Below are positions 16,184 through 24,111 of a stretch of DNA of 64,000 nt, piece after piece (the first letter of the stretch is position 1; each line of letters opens with the position of its first letter). This DNA comes from Enterocloster asparagiformis (GTDB lineage: Bacteria > Bacillota > Clostridia > Lachnospirales > Lachnospiraceae): NCBI GenBank assembly GCA_018380885.1, contig JAGZSY010000006.1, forward strand, positions 1 through 64,000, given 5' to 3'. The notes under the pieces are model-generated. The model saw nothing but the letters and a program-made list of their open reading frames with translations. It was not told the DNA's origin and did not search any database. The position numbers and the translations under genes are program-made.

Positions 16184-17833
16184 TTATACGATAGAAATCT
16201 TTCCCTTGCTGATCACAGTAGAAACCGTCAGCATAATCACAGTGGAAATCGTAAGAATTGTCGCCATAGCAGCAGCAGTTCCAAAGCTGTTGCGGGCTAC
16301 CTCATTGAAAATCGAAACTGAAATCGTGGATGTCCTGCCTGTATATAGCATGATGCTGGAACTCAGTTCATTGATCGTCTCTATCCAGCTCAGAATCGCC
16401 CCCGATATAACTCCTGGCAGCATGAGCGGCAGCGTAATCTTCAGGAACGTCTTTCCCGGAGCAATTCCCAGACTCACGGAGGCCTCCTCCATCCCCGGGT
16501 CCATCTGAGTCAAAAAGCCGGAGGCCGAGCGAACCGTATAGGGTATTTTTCGCACTGAGTAGGATAATACCATAATAGTCGCCGTACCTACCAGAAAAAG
16601 AGGCGCCCGGTTAAACGCGCTAATCAGGCAAAGTCCCATCACAGCTCCGGGAATCACATACGGAAATGTCAGCGATAAATCGATAAAGCCAGTAAGCGCA
16701 CTTTTCCTTCGCACGCTCAAATACGCGGCCAGACTTCCCACCGCCACCATGATGACAATGGCCCACAGCGAGAATATATAGGTATTCTTGATGCTGCGGA
16801 TCATTCTGGTAAAAATCATCACGTAATTGTCCATGCCCCAGCCTTCCACAAAATAAGGCCCGTTACAATTTTTAAATGAAGTCGCAATGACCACAATCTG
16901 CGGACAGAGCGAGAACAGCACCACAGCAAACATGGGCAGCCACACCAAAAAACGCACTCCGGAACGCAGCTGTAGCATAGACACCGGATGGAGCGAGGAC
17001 ATTTGATAATTCTTCTTATTAATATACGCCTTCTGTAGAATCAGCAACAGAGCAGCCATAGAAATAATAATCATACTCACCGCGCTGGCAAAGTTGGAGC
17101 TGGTACCGATTTCACTCATGTACTGCTCATAAACCAGTGTCGCCAGCACCTTATAGTTTTGCCCAATCAAGCTTGGAACGCCGAAATCCGAAATACACGA
17201 CATAAACACCATCACGGCCCCCGCCAGAATTGATGGACACACTACCGGAATTGTAATATTCATCAGACGCTTAAGCCGGGATGATCCAAGGCTCTCCGCC
17301 GCTTCCTCCAACGAAGCGTCGATTCCAGATAGCGCGCCGGAGGTAAACAGATACACATAGGGGTACATTTTAAATGTAAACACTCCGATAATACCAAGCT
17401 CCCCGTATATGGTCGGCATATTAATATGAAATACGCGTTCCAGAAACGCCGTGATAAAACCTGCTCGTCCAAACAGCATGATCCACGCGTAAGCACCAAT
17501 AAAGGGCGGAGACATCAGCGACAGAATGATCGCAATATTTAAAAATCGCTTTGTTTTAAACTCATAACGATTCAGAAGATAGGCCAGGGATACTCCAATC
17601 ACCACCGACAGCGCAGTAGTAATAAATGATACTTTCAGGCTGTTAAACAGGACGTTACGGTAATAGGGAATTGTAAAAAACTTTGTAAAATTTCCCAGCG
17701 TTATATTTCCATTTGAATCGGTTATACTTCGTATTACGACTGTAGAGACAGGATACAAAATCGTTACCAGCACAAACATAAAAATTAGTATCTTAATAAC
17801 AGTCCAGAATTCAATCCGACGGAACTTCGCCAT
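16184..17833 (-). CDS. ABC importer permease, two fused halves (ferric/thiamine/sugar-phosphate class)
   Basis: 549 residues with about 12 membrane helices. Two cytoplasmic EAA loops are visible, EEAAESLGSSRLKRLMNI in the first half and EEASVSLGIAPGKTFLKI in the second, so one chain supplies both permease halves as in FbpB, ThiP and AfuB. It sits between the ATPase and the phosphatase; the gap to the ATPase stop is 4 nt. GGGGGTGAGAGT precedes the ATG at 17833, which rules out the longer frame up to 17887. Inner-membrane component of the importer. Confidence 0.9.
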   Translation of the reverse strand: MAKFRRIEFWTVIKILIFMFVLVTILYPVSTVVIRSITDSNGNITLGNFTKFFTIPYYRNVLFNSLKVSFITTALSVVIGVSLAYLLNRYEFKTKRFLNIAIILSLMSPPFIGAYAWIMLFGRAGFITAFLERVFHINMPTIYGELGIIGVFTFKMYPYVYLFTSGALSGIDASLEEAAESLGSSRLKRLMNITIPVVCPSILAGAVMVFMSCISDFGVPSLIGQNYKVLATLVYEQYMSEIGTSSNFASAVSMIIISMAALLLILQKAYINKKNYQMSSLHPVSMLQLRSGVRFLVWLPMFAVVLFSLCPQIVVIATSFKNCNGPYFVEGWGMDNYVMIFTRMIRSIKNTYIFSLWAIVIMVAVGSLAAYLSVRRKSALTGFIDLSLTFPYVIPGAVMGLCLISAFNRAPLFLVGTATIMVLSYSVRKIPYTVRSASGFLTQMDPGMEEASVSLGIAPGKTFLKITLPLMLPGVISGAILSWIETINELSSSIMLYTGRTSTISVSIFNEVARNSFGTAAAMATILTISTVIMLTVSTVISKGKISIV

Positions 17834-17837
17834 ACTC

Positions 17838-18932
17838 TCACCCCCGTTTCTTCCACACTGAAAGCAGCCTTCCTGTCTGTTTTTCATAAAGTCCCGCCCG
17901 GGAGGGATCGAAATTTACAAATACCTTCTCTCCATCAGGGCGTATATTCTCCGCCTCACGGGTGTATTCGTTGACCTGCAAAATCTGACCATCGTCACAC
18001 TGGACCTCATACTCCACAAAATCTCCTAGAAAAAGTGAAAAATTAATAGTGGCCGGTATTCCCCCTAACGGATCGAAATAGAGCTGCTCCGGCCGAACGG
18101 CCAGTAGAAGCGCTTCTCTGCAAGCCTCCTTTAACACCATCGTCACCTTAAATCCCCCCGCGGTCTCAATCACAGCCTTCCCTTGTACTTCCCCCGCCAT
18201 CCTGCATTCCAAAAAATTCGAGATGCCTATAAATCCTGCCACAAACCGGTTCTCCGGCCATTTATAAACTTCCTCGGGAGTCCCTGTCTGCATAACCTTC
18301 CCAGACTGCAGCACTGCAATACGGTCCGATATTGCCAGTGCCTCCTCTTGGTCGTGAGTCACATAGATCGTGGTAATCCCCAGCTTACGCTGAAGTTTCT
18401 TGATAATAGTACGCATCTGAATCCGCAGCTTTGCGTCTAGGTTAGAAAGCGGCTCGTCCATCAGGAGAACACTGGGTTCGATGATATAAGCCCTAGCCAG
18501 AGCCACCCGCTGCTGCTGACCCCCGGAAAGTTCGTTAGGCTTGCGATCCGCGAGCGTTTCGATCTGAACCTGGGAGAGAGCCTCACGAACCCGGATTTTG
18601 ATCTGATCCTTGGGAATCTGCTTTGCGTTCAGTCCATATGCCACGTTTTCCGCGACTGTCATATGAGGGAAAATTGCATAATTCTGAAACACCATGCCAA
18701 TATCCCGCTTATGGGCCGGAATATCATTCATCCTTTTACCTCCAAACCGGATTTCTCCTCCATCCAGCTTGTTAAATCCGGCAATTCCCCGAAGCAGCGT
18801 GGTTTTACCACATCCAGAGGGGCCCAACAGCGTGAAAAACTCTCCTGGCTCTATATCTAGCGTTATATGGTCAACCGCCTGCACCTTTCCAAACGTTTTC
18901 ACCACATCCTGAATCTGAATCCGTAAGCTCAT
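17838..18932 (-). CDS. ABC importer ATPase, PotA/FbpC/AfuC type
   Basis: 364 residues. Walker A is GPSGCGKTT near residue 38, the signature LSGGQQQR near 138, and Walker B LLMDEPLSNLD near 158. A C-terminal TOBE-like domain of about 120 residues follows, as in iron, spermidine and sugar-phosphate importers. It powers the neighbouring permease. ATG at 18932 has GGGAGGTGA in front; a longer frame to 18947 is not needed. It follows the binding-protein gene by 32 nt. Confidence 0.94.
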   Translation of the reverse strand: MSLRIQIQDVVKTFGKVQAVDHITLDIEPGEFFTLLGPSGCGKTTLLRGIAGFNKLDGGEIRFGGKRMNDIPAHKRDIGMVFQNYAIFPHMTVAENVAYGLNAKQIPKDQIKIRVREALSQVQIETLADRKPNELSGGQQQRVALARAYIIEPSVLLMDEPLSNLDAKLRIQMRTIIKKLQRKLGITTIYVTHDQEEALAISDRIAVLQSGKVMQTGTPEEVYKWPENRFVAGFIGISNFLECRMAGEVQGKAVIETAGGFKVTMVLKEACREALLLAVRPEQLYFDPLGGIPATINFSLFLGDFVEYEVQCDDGQILQVNEYTREAENIRPDGEKVFVNFDPSRAGLYEKQTGRLLSVWKKRG

Positions 18933-18964
18933 ACTTTCACCTCCCATGCAGACCCCATCGGCTG

Positions 18965-20011
18965 CTACTTACTCTCTACATTCACAGCGATCTCTTCCCA
19001 ACGGGCGACTACCTTATCCTTGCCTGCTCCTGCCCACTCAAAATCATAATCTAAAAAATTAATATCTTCCAAATTCGGCAATCCATCGGGCTGATCAACG
19101 TCGTCGCGAACGGATCTTCTTCCAAAGTCATTGCTCATAATCTGCTGACACTCCTTCCCCAGCAGAAAATCAATGAATTTCTGTGCGTTCTGTGGATTAG
19201 GGCAATCCTTAATCATGGCAACTCCATCGGGCACATTGGACGAACCGTCCTTGGGATAAATCATTCCCGTCTTATCTGGGTCAGCCTTTACATACACATA
19301 GGCCAGCTGTTCCAAAGTCAGGCCCAATGGATATTCACCATCGGCCACCCCCTTATACACAGATGAGGAACCGCCCGACATAATCAGATTCGGCGCGAGC
19401 TTCTCCACAAATTCCCAGCCCTCCTCATAATTCTTGTCCTTGGACTCGGCCATCACCATGGTGGCGATCAAAGTGTAGGCCGAACCGGAGCTGGCTGGGT
19501 TGGCGGAAGCAATCTTTCCCTTCCACTGAGAATCCTGAAGATCGGTCCAGTACTCCGGCTTCTGATCCTCGCTCACTAACTCCTTGTTATACATAATTAC
19601 TGCCGGTTGCTGGGATTCTCCAATCCATAGATCCTCAGGATCTTTAAAAAGCTCCGAGATATATTTATCCTCGCTGGACACGCAGGGCTGGAAATATTGC
19701 TTGTACGCCTCCAACGATTCCGTAGTCCCTCCCCACATCACATCGCATTGCGGATTTTGAGACTCCGCCGCAATTCGCTGCAGGCATTCTCCTGTTCCCA
19801 GCGAAACCGCCAGTACCTCAATACCTGTCGCCTCCTGAAACTTCTGAATTGCTGTATTGTACTGATCCGCATTGTGCGCTACATAAACTGTAATAGTATT
19901 GTCCTCACCCTTCTTTCTGTTTCCCTGCGAGCAGCTCGTCAGGCCTAATAACAAAGCCGTTGCAACCAGAACTGCCAGTATCCGTCTTACCATTCGCATT
20001 CGTTTCATCAT
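18965..20011 (-). CDS. ABC importer substrate-binding lipoprotein
   Basis: 348 residues. A signal peptide ends in the lipobox LTSC near residue 27, so the mature protein is lipid-anchored outside the membrane. The mature part (TITVYVAHNADQYNTAIQKF, then CDVMWGGTTESLEAY) is of the type 2 periplasmic class shared by ferric-ion, 2-aminoethylphosphonate and hexose-phosphate (AfuA) binding proteins. No tyrosine pair typical of iron ligands is obvious, so a phosphorylated organic ligand is more likely than iron (inference). AAGGAG precedes the ATG. Confidence 0.88.
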   Translation of the reverse strand: MMKRMRMVRRILAVLVATALLLGLTSCSQGNRKKGEDNTITVYVAHNADQYNTAIQKFQEATGIEVLAVSLGTGECLQRIAAESQNPQCDVMWGGTTESLEAYKQYFQPCVSSEDKYISELFKDPEDLWIGESQQPAVIMYNKELVSEDQKPEYWTDLQDSQWKGKIASANPASSGSAYTLIATMVMAESKDKNYEEGWEFVEKLAPNLIMSGGSSSVYKGVADGEYPLGLTLEQLAYVYVKADPDKTGMIYPKDGSSNVPDGVAMIKDCPNPQNAQKFIDFLLGKECQQIMSNDFGRRSVRDDVDQPDGLPNLEDINFLDYDFEWAGAGKDKVVARWEEIAVNVESK

Positions 20012-20063
20012 CTGCTTCTCCTTTCAAACACAGTAAACTCCTCTCTCGTAGTGGCTCCAAATC

Positions 20064-20558
20064 TCAGCAAATAACCGAAATCCGGACCGTCCTCTCCCTG
20101 GCGCGAACCTGATCAAAATCCGCGAAATAGATCCGTCCAAACTCTCCCAGCTGTAATATTCCGCCGATCACCGGTATTATCACGGATCGTCCCAACAAGA
20201 CGGATCGTAAATGTGCATCCGTATTCAGACTCCAGAAGGCCTCCTCATCCCGCGCTCTCTTCGCAATCGCAATGTGTTCAGGGCCCGGATGGAGGTATTG
20301 GCCCTGGGTTCTGCAAGTTGGAAACAGCTTTTCAAACCCGTTCACCATATCCTGCAAAATCAACTGTGTGCCATAATAATCTGTATCATCCGACTGTTCC
20401 TGAATCAACACAGAGCAGGTCGTATGCTGAGAAAACACTACCATAAGCCCCTCCTGGATTCCAGACTTTTCCAGAATTTGTCCAGCCTGCTCCGTCACAT
20501 CATGAAATGTGGGCCTTGCCTCACTCTGAATTGTAAAACATGTTTGATAAATCGCCAT
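20064..20558 (-). CDS. YjbQ (UPF0047) family protein, copy 1
   Basis: 164 residues. The family signatures are clear: SQHTTCSVLIQE at about 45, HLRSVLLGRS near 120, and a conserved GRIYFADFD close to the C-terminus. E. coli YjbQ has a weak thiamine-phosphate-synthase activity, thought to be side activity; the true role is open. It is first in the leftward transporter operon, directly after the promoter at 20622-20650. GAGGAGGGGGAA precedes ATG at 20558. A second, diverged copy is at 22356-22853 in the same locus. Confidence 0.9.
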   Translation of the reverse strand: MAIYQTCFTIQSEARPTFHDVTEQAGQILEKSGIQEGLMVVFSQHTTCSVLIQEQSDDTDYYGTQLILQDMVNGFEKLFPTCRTQGQYLHPGPEHIAIAKRARDEEAFWSLNTDAHLRSVLLGRSVIIPVIGGILQLGEFGRIYFADFDQVRARERTVRISVIC

Positions 20559-20574
20559 TTCCCCCTCCTCAATA

Positions 20575-20719
20575 TTGATCATTTTTGTTTTGCTTTTGAT
20601 CTTTCACTCATTTATATAATTATATTAGCTTATTTGCCAATTTAAGTCAAGGTTTTTGCACATTCTTTTATCGCTCAACAAATTTTATTCTTTCTTTTTG
20701 CGCAAATCGATCATTTTTC
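20575..20719. promoter_or_regulatory. GATCATTTT boxes between yjbQ copy 1 and deoR
   Basis: TTGATCATTTT at 20575-20585, a partial TTGATCTTT at 20596-20604, and TCGATCATTTT at 20707-20717. The first two lie in the leader of the leftward operon, the third directly abuts the -35 of deoR. Similar boxes recur at 21581 and 21604. Repeated boxes at each promoter of the locus fit DeoR-family operators (inference). Confidence 0.55.
20622..20650 (-). promoter_or_regulatory. Sigma-A promoter of the leftward transport-catabolism operon
   Basis: Read leftward: TTGACT at 20645-20650, 17-bp spacer, TAATAT at 20622-20627. The start would be near 20615, with GATC boxes downstream in the leader. Confidence 0.65.
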
Positions 20720-20748
20720 TTGTATTTTTCCCAATTTTAGTTTATAAT
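20720..20748 (+). promoter_or_regulatory. Sigma-A promoter of deoR
   Basis: TTGTAT at 20720-20725, 17-bp spacer, TATAAT at 20743-20748. Confidence 0.65.
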
Positions 20749-20793
20749 AAAGCTATTAACCATACTATAACTAAAACCAACGAGGTAAGAACC

Positions 20794-21570
20794 ATGAAAA
20801 AGACAGATGACCGAAATATTCGACTTCTAAAGCTTCTCGAGGAAAAACGGAATCTGACCGTTCAAGAAGTCGCCGATCATTTTAACGTATCTCTTCCCAC
20901 TGCCAGGAGGACCTGTACCCAGCTGGCGGAATCCGGACAAGTTGTCCGTACTCATGGAGGAATCCGCCATATTGCCAAGGTTGGCTCAGACTACTCCTTC
21001 GATGTCCTGAAAAATGAGCATATTGATAAAAAAGTCCAAATAGCCAAGTACGCCGCCCAACTGGTTCAAGACAAACAGACCATCTTCATGGAAGCCGGAA
21101 CCACCATTGAGCAGTTTGCCATTGCATTGTCCCAACGCATCCGAAATAATGAGGTCAATGGGGTCTCCATCTACACCAACTCCATCATTAATCTCAACGT
21201 GCTCTCCCCTGTAGTCAATGTCACATTGATCGGAGGTCACTATCGCCCTGACCGCAAAGACTTCTGCGGTTTCCTCTGTGAGCGCCTTCTGCGTACGCTA
21301 CGTTTTGACTACTGCTTCACCGGAGCAGATGCCTGCAATCTAACCGATGGGATTATGGCCATCGATGTAGATACTGTCAGCATCGACGAAATTCTGGTCG
21401 CCCGCTCGGAGCACTCAGTGGTGCTTGCACATTCGGACAAATTTTTCAAGAATTCGCTCATTTCATATGCCCCTATGGAACAGGTATCTCTGTTTATTAC
21501 CGATAAAAGCCTGCCACAGGAGAATTATCTCCAGTGTAAAAGCGCAGGAGTGAATCTTATATGCGTATAA
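20794..21570 (+). CDS. DeoR-family transcriptional regulator
   Basis: 258 residues. The N-terminal helix-turn-helix reads LTVQEVADHFNVSLPTARR (about 23-41), then a beta wing with RTHGGI. The C-terminal DeoR sensor domain, related to sugar-phosphate isomerases, holds the FMEAGTT and FTGADACN ligand segments. Such repressors usually sense a phosphorylated sugar made by the pathway. It is divergent from the transporter operon and upstream of the TIM-like gene, with matching boxes at all three promoters. CGAGGT precedes the ATG at 20794. Confidence 0.93.
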   Translation: MKKTDDRNIRLLKLLEEKRNLTVQEVADHFNVSLPTARRTCTQLAESGQVVRTHGGIRHIAKVGSDYSFDVLKNEHIDKKVQIAKYAAQLVQDKQTIFMEAGTTIEQFAIALSQRIRNNEVNGVSIYTNSIINLNVLSPVVNVTLIGGHYRPDRKDFCGFLCERLLRTLRFDYCFTGADACNLTDGIMAIDVDTVSIDEILVARSEHSVVLAHSDKFFKNSLISYAPMEQVSLFITDKSLPQENYLQCKSAGVNLICV

Positions 21571-21580
21571 TTTCGACTAT

Positions 21581-21623
21581 TTGATCATTTTAAATTGACT
21601 TTTTAATCATTTTGTTTTAAAAT
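21581..21623 (+). promoter_or_regulatory. Promoter and operator boxes of the TIM-like gene
   Basis: TTGACT at 21595-21600, 17-bp spacer, TAAAAT at 21618-21623. TTGATCATTTT at 21581-21591 lies just upstream and TAATCATTTTG at 21604-21614 fills the spacer, so a bound repressor would block polymerase. Confidence 0.6.
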
Positions 21624-21646
21624 AATTAAAAAGGAGGTGGTTGAAA

Positions 21647-22381
21647 GTGAAAGCAAGCATACGGGTTCCCTTTTTTGAAATCGGAGTCAAGAATTATATC
21701 TATGGAGATGACGTGCTACGCCTAGCCTTAGCCGCAGACAAGGCTGCGGCCCGCTACGACATAGACGTTTTGTTTATCGCTCCCTATGCCGATATTCGTC
21801 GGATAGCTGATCACACAGAACATCTGATCATTTTCGCTCCCTACATGGATACTCTGCGTCCAGGGCGCGGAATGGCGGATGTTCTCCCCGAATCTGTCTG
21901 CGCAGCCGGAGCCAGAGGTGTTGTAATCAATCATTGCGAACGCCCTATGACACTTCCGGCAATCCGACTGACCATGGAGCGAGCCCAGGAGCTGGAGCTT
22001 CTCACATTTATCTGTGCAGATACTCCGACAGAAATCAACGCCGCAGCCCAGTTCCTTCCCGACATTATCAATCCTGAGCCCACAGAATTGATCGGTACGG
22101 ACCAGACCAGCAGTATGGACTATGTGCGTCAAACTGTGGAGTCAATCCGCCGCATCGCTCCCCACACACTTGTTGAACAGGCTGCGGGAATTCGCTCCGG
22201 GCAGCAAGTGTATCAGAACATATGTGCCGGAGCGGACGGAACCGGAGCTGCCTCCGGTATCGTAACTGCACCCTTCCCCTGCGCCATGGCCGAGGAAATG
22301 ATCTTCTACACGCGCAAGGCAAAGGACGATCTGTGCAAACTGCAAAGGAGGTCATATGAAAATTCATCGGGAATCATTTAA
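21647..22381 (+). CDS. Triose-phosphate isomerase-like protein
   Basis: 244 residues of the TIM barrel family, close in length to the short archaeal-type enzymes. The expected catalytic elements are present: FEIGVKNY (lysine at the end of strand 1), INHCERP (histidine region), NPEPTELIGT (glutamate region) and a glycine-rich phosphate loop near GTGAASGI. Homologues isomerise four-carbon sugar phosphates such as erythrulose phosphate, so this need not be glycolytic. The start is GTG 21647, nine bases after GGAGG; TTG 21641 is too close. It overlaps the second yjbQ by 26 nt. Confidence 0.8.
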   Translation: MKASIRVPFFEIGVKNYIYGDDVLRLALAADKAAARYDIDVLFIAPYADIRRIADHTEHLIIFAPYMDTLRPGRGMADVLPESVCAAGARGVVINHCERPMTLPAIRLTMERAQELELLTFICADTPTEINAAAQFLPDIINPEPTELIGTDQTSSMDYVRQTVESIRRIAPHTLVEQAAGIRSGQQVYQNICAGADGTGAASGIVTAPFPCAMAEEMIFYTRKAKDDLCKLQRRSYENSSGII

Positions 22382-22853
22382 CGTTCAATCTATAGGGATG
22401 CGCCCCACCTTTCACACCGTGACGCCCCAGGTCCGGGAAATCATTGGCCGTTCCGGCGTTAAGGACGGCATCTGTGTGGTATATTCCCATCATACGACCT
22501 GCTCCGTCATGATTCAGGAATGTTCTTTTGATGAAACCTACGCCGGTCTGGAGTATCTCCAGCAGGATCTGATCAATATCTTTGAATCCCTCATTCCAAC
22601 CTGTCGTGTAGAAGGGCAGTATATGCATCCAGGTCCCAAACTCACTGAGTTTTCCCAGCAGCATGGTGAGTCTAAGCCTGAAACACTGAACACGGACGGC
22701 CATCTCAGATCTGCTCTTCTGGGCCGGAGTGAGACCATAATTCTTGAGGATGGGCAACCGGATCTGGGGGCCTACGGTCATATTTATTTTGTGGATTTTG
22801 ATCAGACACACCCGCGCAGCCGCTGTGTACAGGTCTTGGTCATGGGAGAATAA
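22356..22853 (+). CDS. YjbQ (UPF0047) family protein, copy 2
   Basis: 165 residues with SHHTTCSVMIQE, a TCRVEGQYMHPGP segment shared with copy 1, NTDGHLRSALLGRS and HIYFVDFDQ. It is clearly homologous to copy 1 (20064-20558) but diverged throughout, so it is not a recent duplication. Two different YjbQ proteins in one catabolic locus imply two subunits or two related reactions. AAAGGAGGTCAT precedes the ATG, inside the end of the TIM-like gene. A terminator follows. Confidence 0.9.
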   Translation: MKIHRESFNVQSIGMRPTFHTVTPQVREIIGRSGVKDGICVVYSHHTTCSVMIQECSFDETYAGLEYLQQDLINIFESLIPTCRVEGQYMHPGPKLTEFSQQHGESKPETLNTDGHLRSALLGRSETIILEDGQPDLGAYGHIYFVDFDQTHPRSRCVQVLVMGE

Positions 22854-22890
22854 GGTAAGCCGCTTTAATTCTTGATGTTAAAGTTATACA

Positions 22891-22938
22891 AAAAAACATC
22901 CAAAAACAATCAAACCTGCTTTTGGATGTTTTCCTTTT
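22891..22938 (+). terminator. Terminator of the deoR-side operon
   Basis: ACATCCAAAA (22896-22905) pairs with TTTTGGATGT (22920-22929), followed by TTTCCTTTT. Confidence 0.85.
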
Positions 22939-23013
22939 CAAACAAATCATTACAATAGATCTGAACTTATTCACATAAATTTAGAGCCATTCTTTTTATA
23001 CTCCTCCTCTGTG

Positions 23014-23862
23014 TCACACCCCAGAATACGCCAAAAATCCCCCGTCCACCGGCAGCACCACCCCGGTGATAAACCCGGCCGCTTCATTGTTCAGAAGAAA
23101 CATCAGCGCCCCGTTGAGCTCCTCCGGCCTTCCGAACCGCTCCATGGGCGTGGCTGCCAGGACTTTGGCAGTCCGGGCCGTGGGAGTGCCGTCCTCGTCG
23201 TAGAGCAGGCGCTCGTTCTGCTTGGTCACGAAGAATCCCGGCGCAATGGCGTTCACCCGGATTCCCGCTTTCGCGAAATGGACGGCCAGCCACTGGGTAA
23301 AATTGCTCAGGGCAGCCTCCGCGCCGCTGTAGATGGGAATCCGCGTCAGACCGGTACGCGCGCTGGCAGAGGAAATATTTAATATATTGCAGCCCTCCCG
23401 GCCCACCATGTCCTTGGCGAACACCTGGCTGGTGAGGAGCGGGCCCATAAAGTTCAGGTTCAGCACGCCCTCAACGCCCTCGTACTTCAGATCAAAGAAG
23501 GTCACCACATCCGCCTCGATATCCCCCATCTCGAAATAATCCTTAGCCGTGTTGGCGCAGGCCTGGTTGCCGCCCGCCCCGTTAACCAGAATGTCGCAGG
23601 GCCCCAACTGGGCCAGCACCCTGGCGTGAACGCTCTCCAACTCCTCCTTGTCCATCACATCGGCTCGGTAAGCCGCCGCCCTGCCGCCGCAGCGGACAAT
23701 CTCCTCCGCGGCTTTTGCCGCCGCCTCCTCGTTGATATCCAACAGCGCCACCGCGGCCCCCGCCTCGGAGAGCGTGCGCGCAAACATTCCGCAGAGCACG
23801 CCCCCTGCTCCCGTCACCACAGCTACCTTGCCGCTTAAATCCGTCCCAAAGGTCATTGCCAT
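23014..23862 (-). CDS. UxuB-type short-chain dehydrogenase (D-mannonate oxidoreductase-like)
   Basis: 282 residues. The nucleotide motif is TGAGGVLCGMFA near residue 17, followed by NGAGGN near 95 and the catalytic serine in ISSASARTG. The size, the acidic insert after NGAGG and the position beside uxuA match the Firmicutes fructuronate reductase type of SDR. The tyrosine is present in IYSGAE, but the lysine expected four residues later is a glutamate (GAG codon), an unusual change at a catalytic position. AAGGAG precedes ATG at 23862. GC-rich hairpins without T-runs fill 23880-24110. Confidence 0.8.
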   Translation of the reverse strand: MAMTFGTDLSGKVAVVTGAGGVLCGMFARTLSEAGAAVALLDINEEAAAKAAEEIVRCGGRAAAYRADVMDKEELESVHARVLAQLGPCDILVNGAGGNQACANTAKDYFEMGDIEADVVTFFDLKYEGVEGVLNLNFMGPLLTSQVFAKDMVGREGCNILNISSASARTGLTRIPIYSGAEAALSNFTQWLAVHFAKAGIRVNAIAPGFFVTKQNERLLYDEDGTPTARTAKVLAATPMERFGRPEELNGALMFLLNNEAAGFITGVVLPVDGGFLAYSGV

Positions 23863-24111
23863 CTCCGCGATCTCCTTTCCATTTTATTCCATTTTTCTCG
23901 ATATCGGCCGATTCAGGGATTCCGGCACAACCGCACTCTTCCCCGCCGTTCCTTGCCGGCGGCGGGGAACCCGGCGGCCGCCAGCCGGCAATCATCAGGC
24001 CATGGCAGCAGCGCTGGTTCTACCGCTCCCCCGCCGTCTCCCCATTCTCGCGCAAACGCCCGCCCGGGAGATTTCCCCGGACAGGCGTTTAATCAATCGA
24101 TGCTTGTTCAA

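Noticed and set aside
18965..20011. Simple ferric-iron importer
   Set aside because: Gene context is entirely sugar metabolism, and no siderophore or iron genes or Fur-like box are nearby; a phosphorylated sugar ligand fits better.
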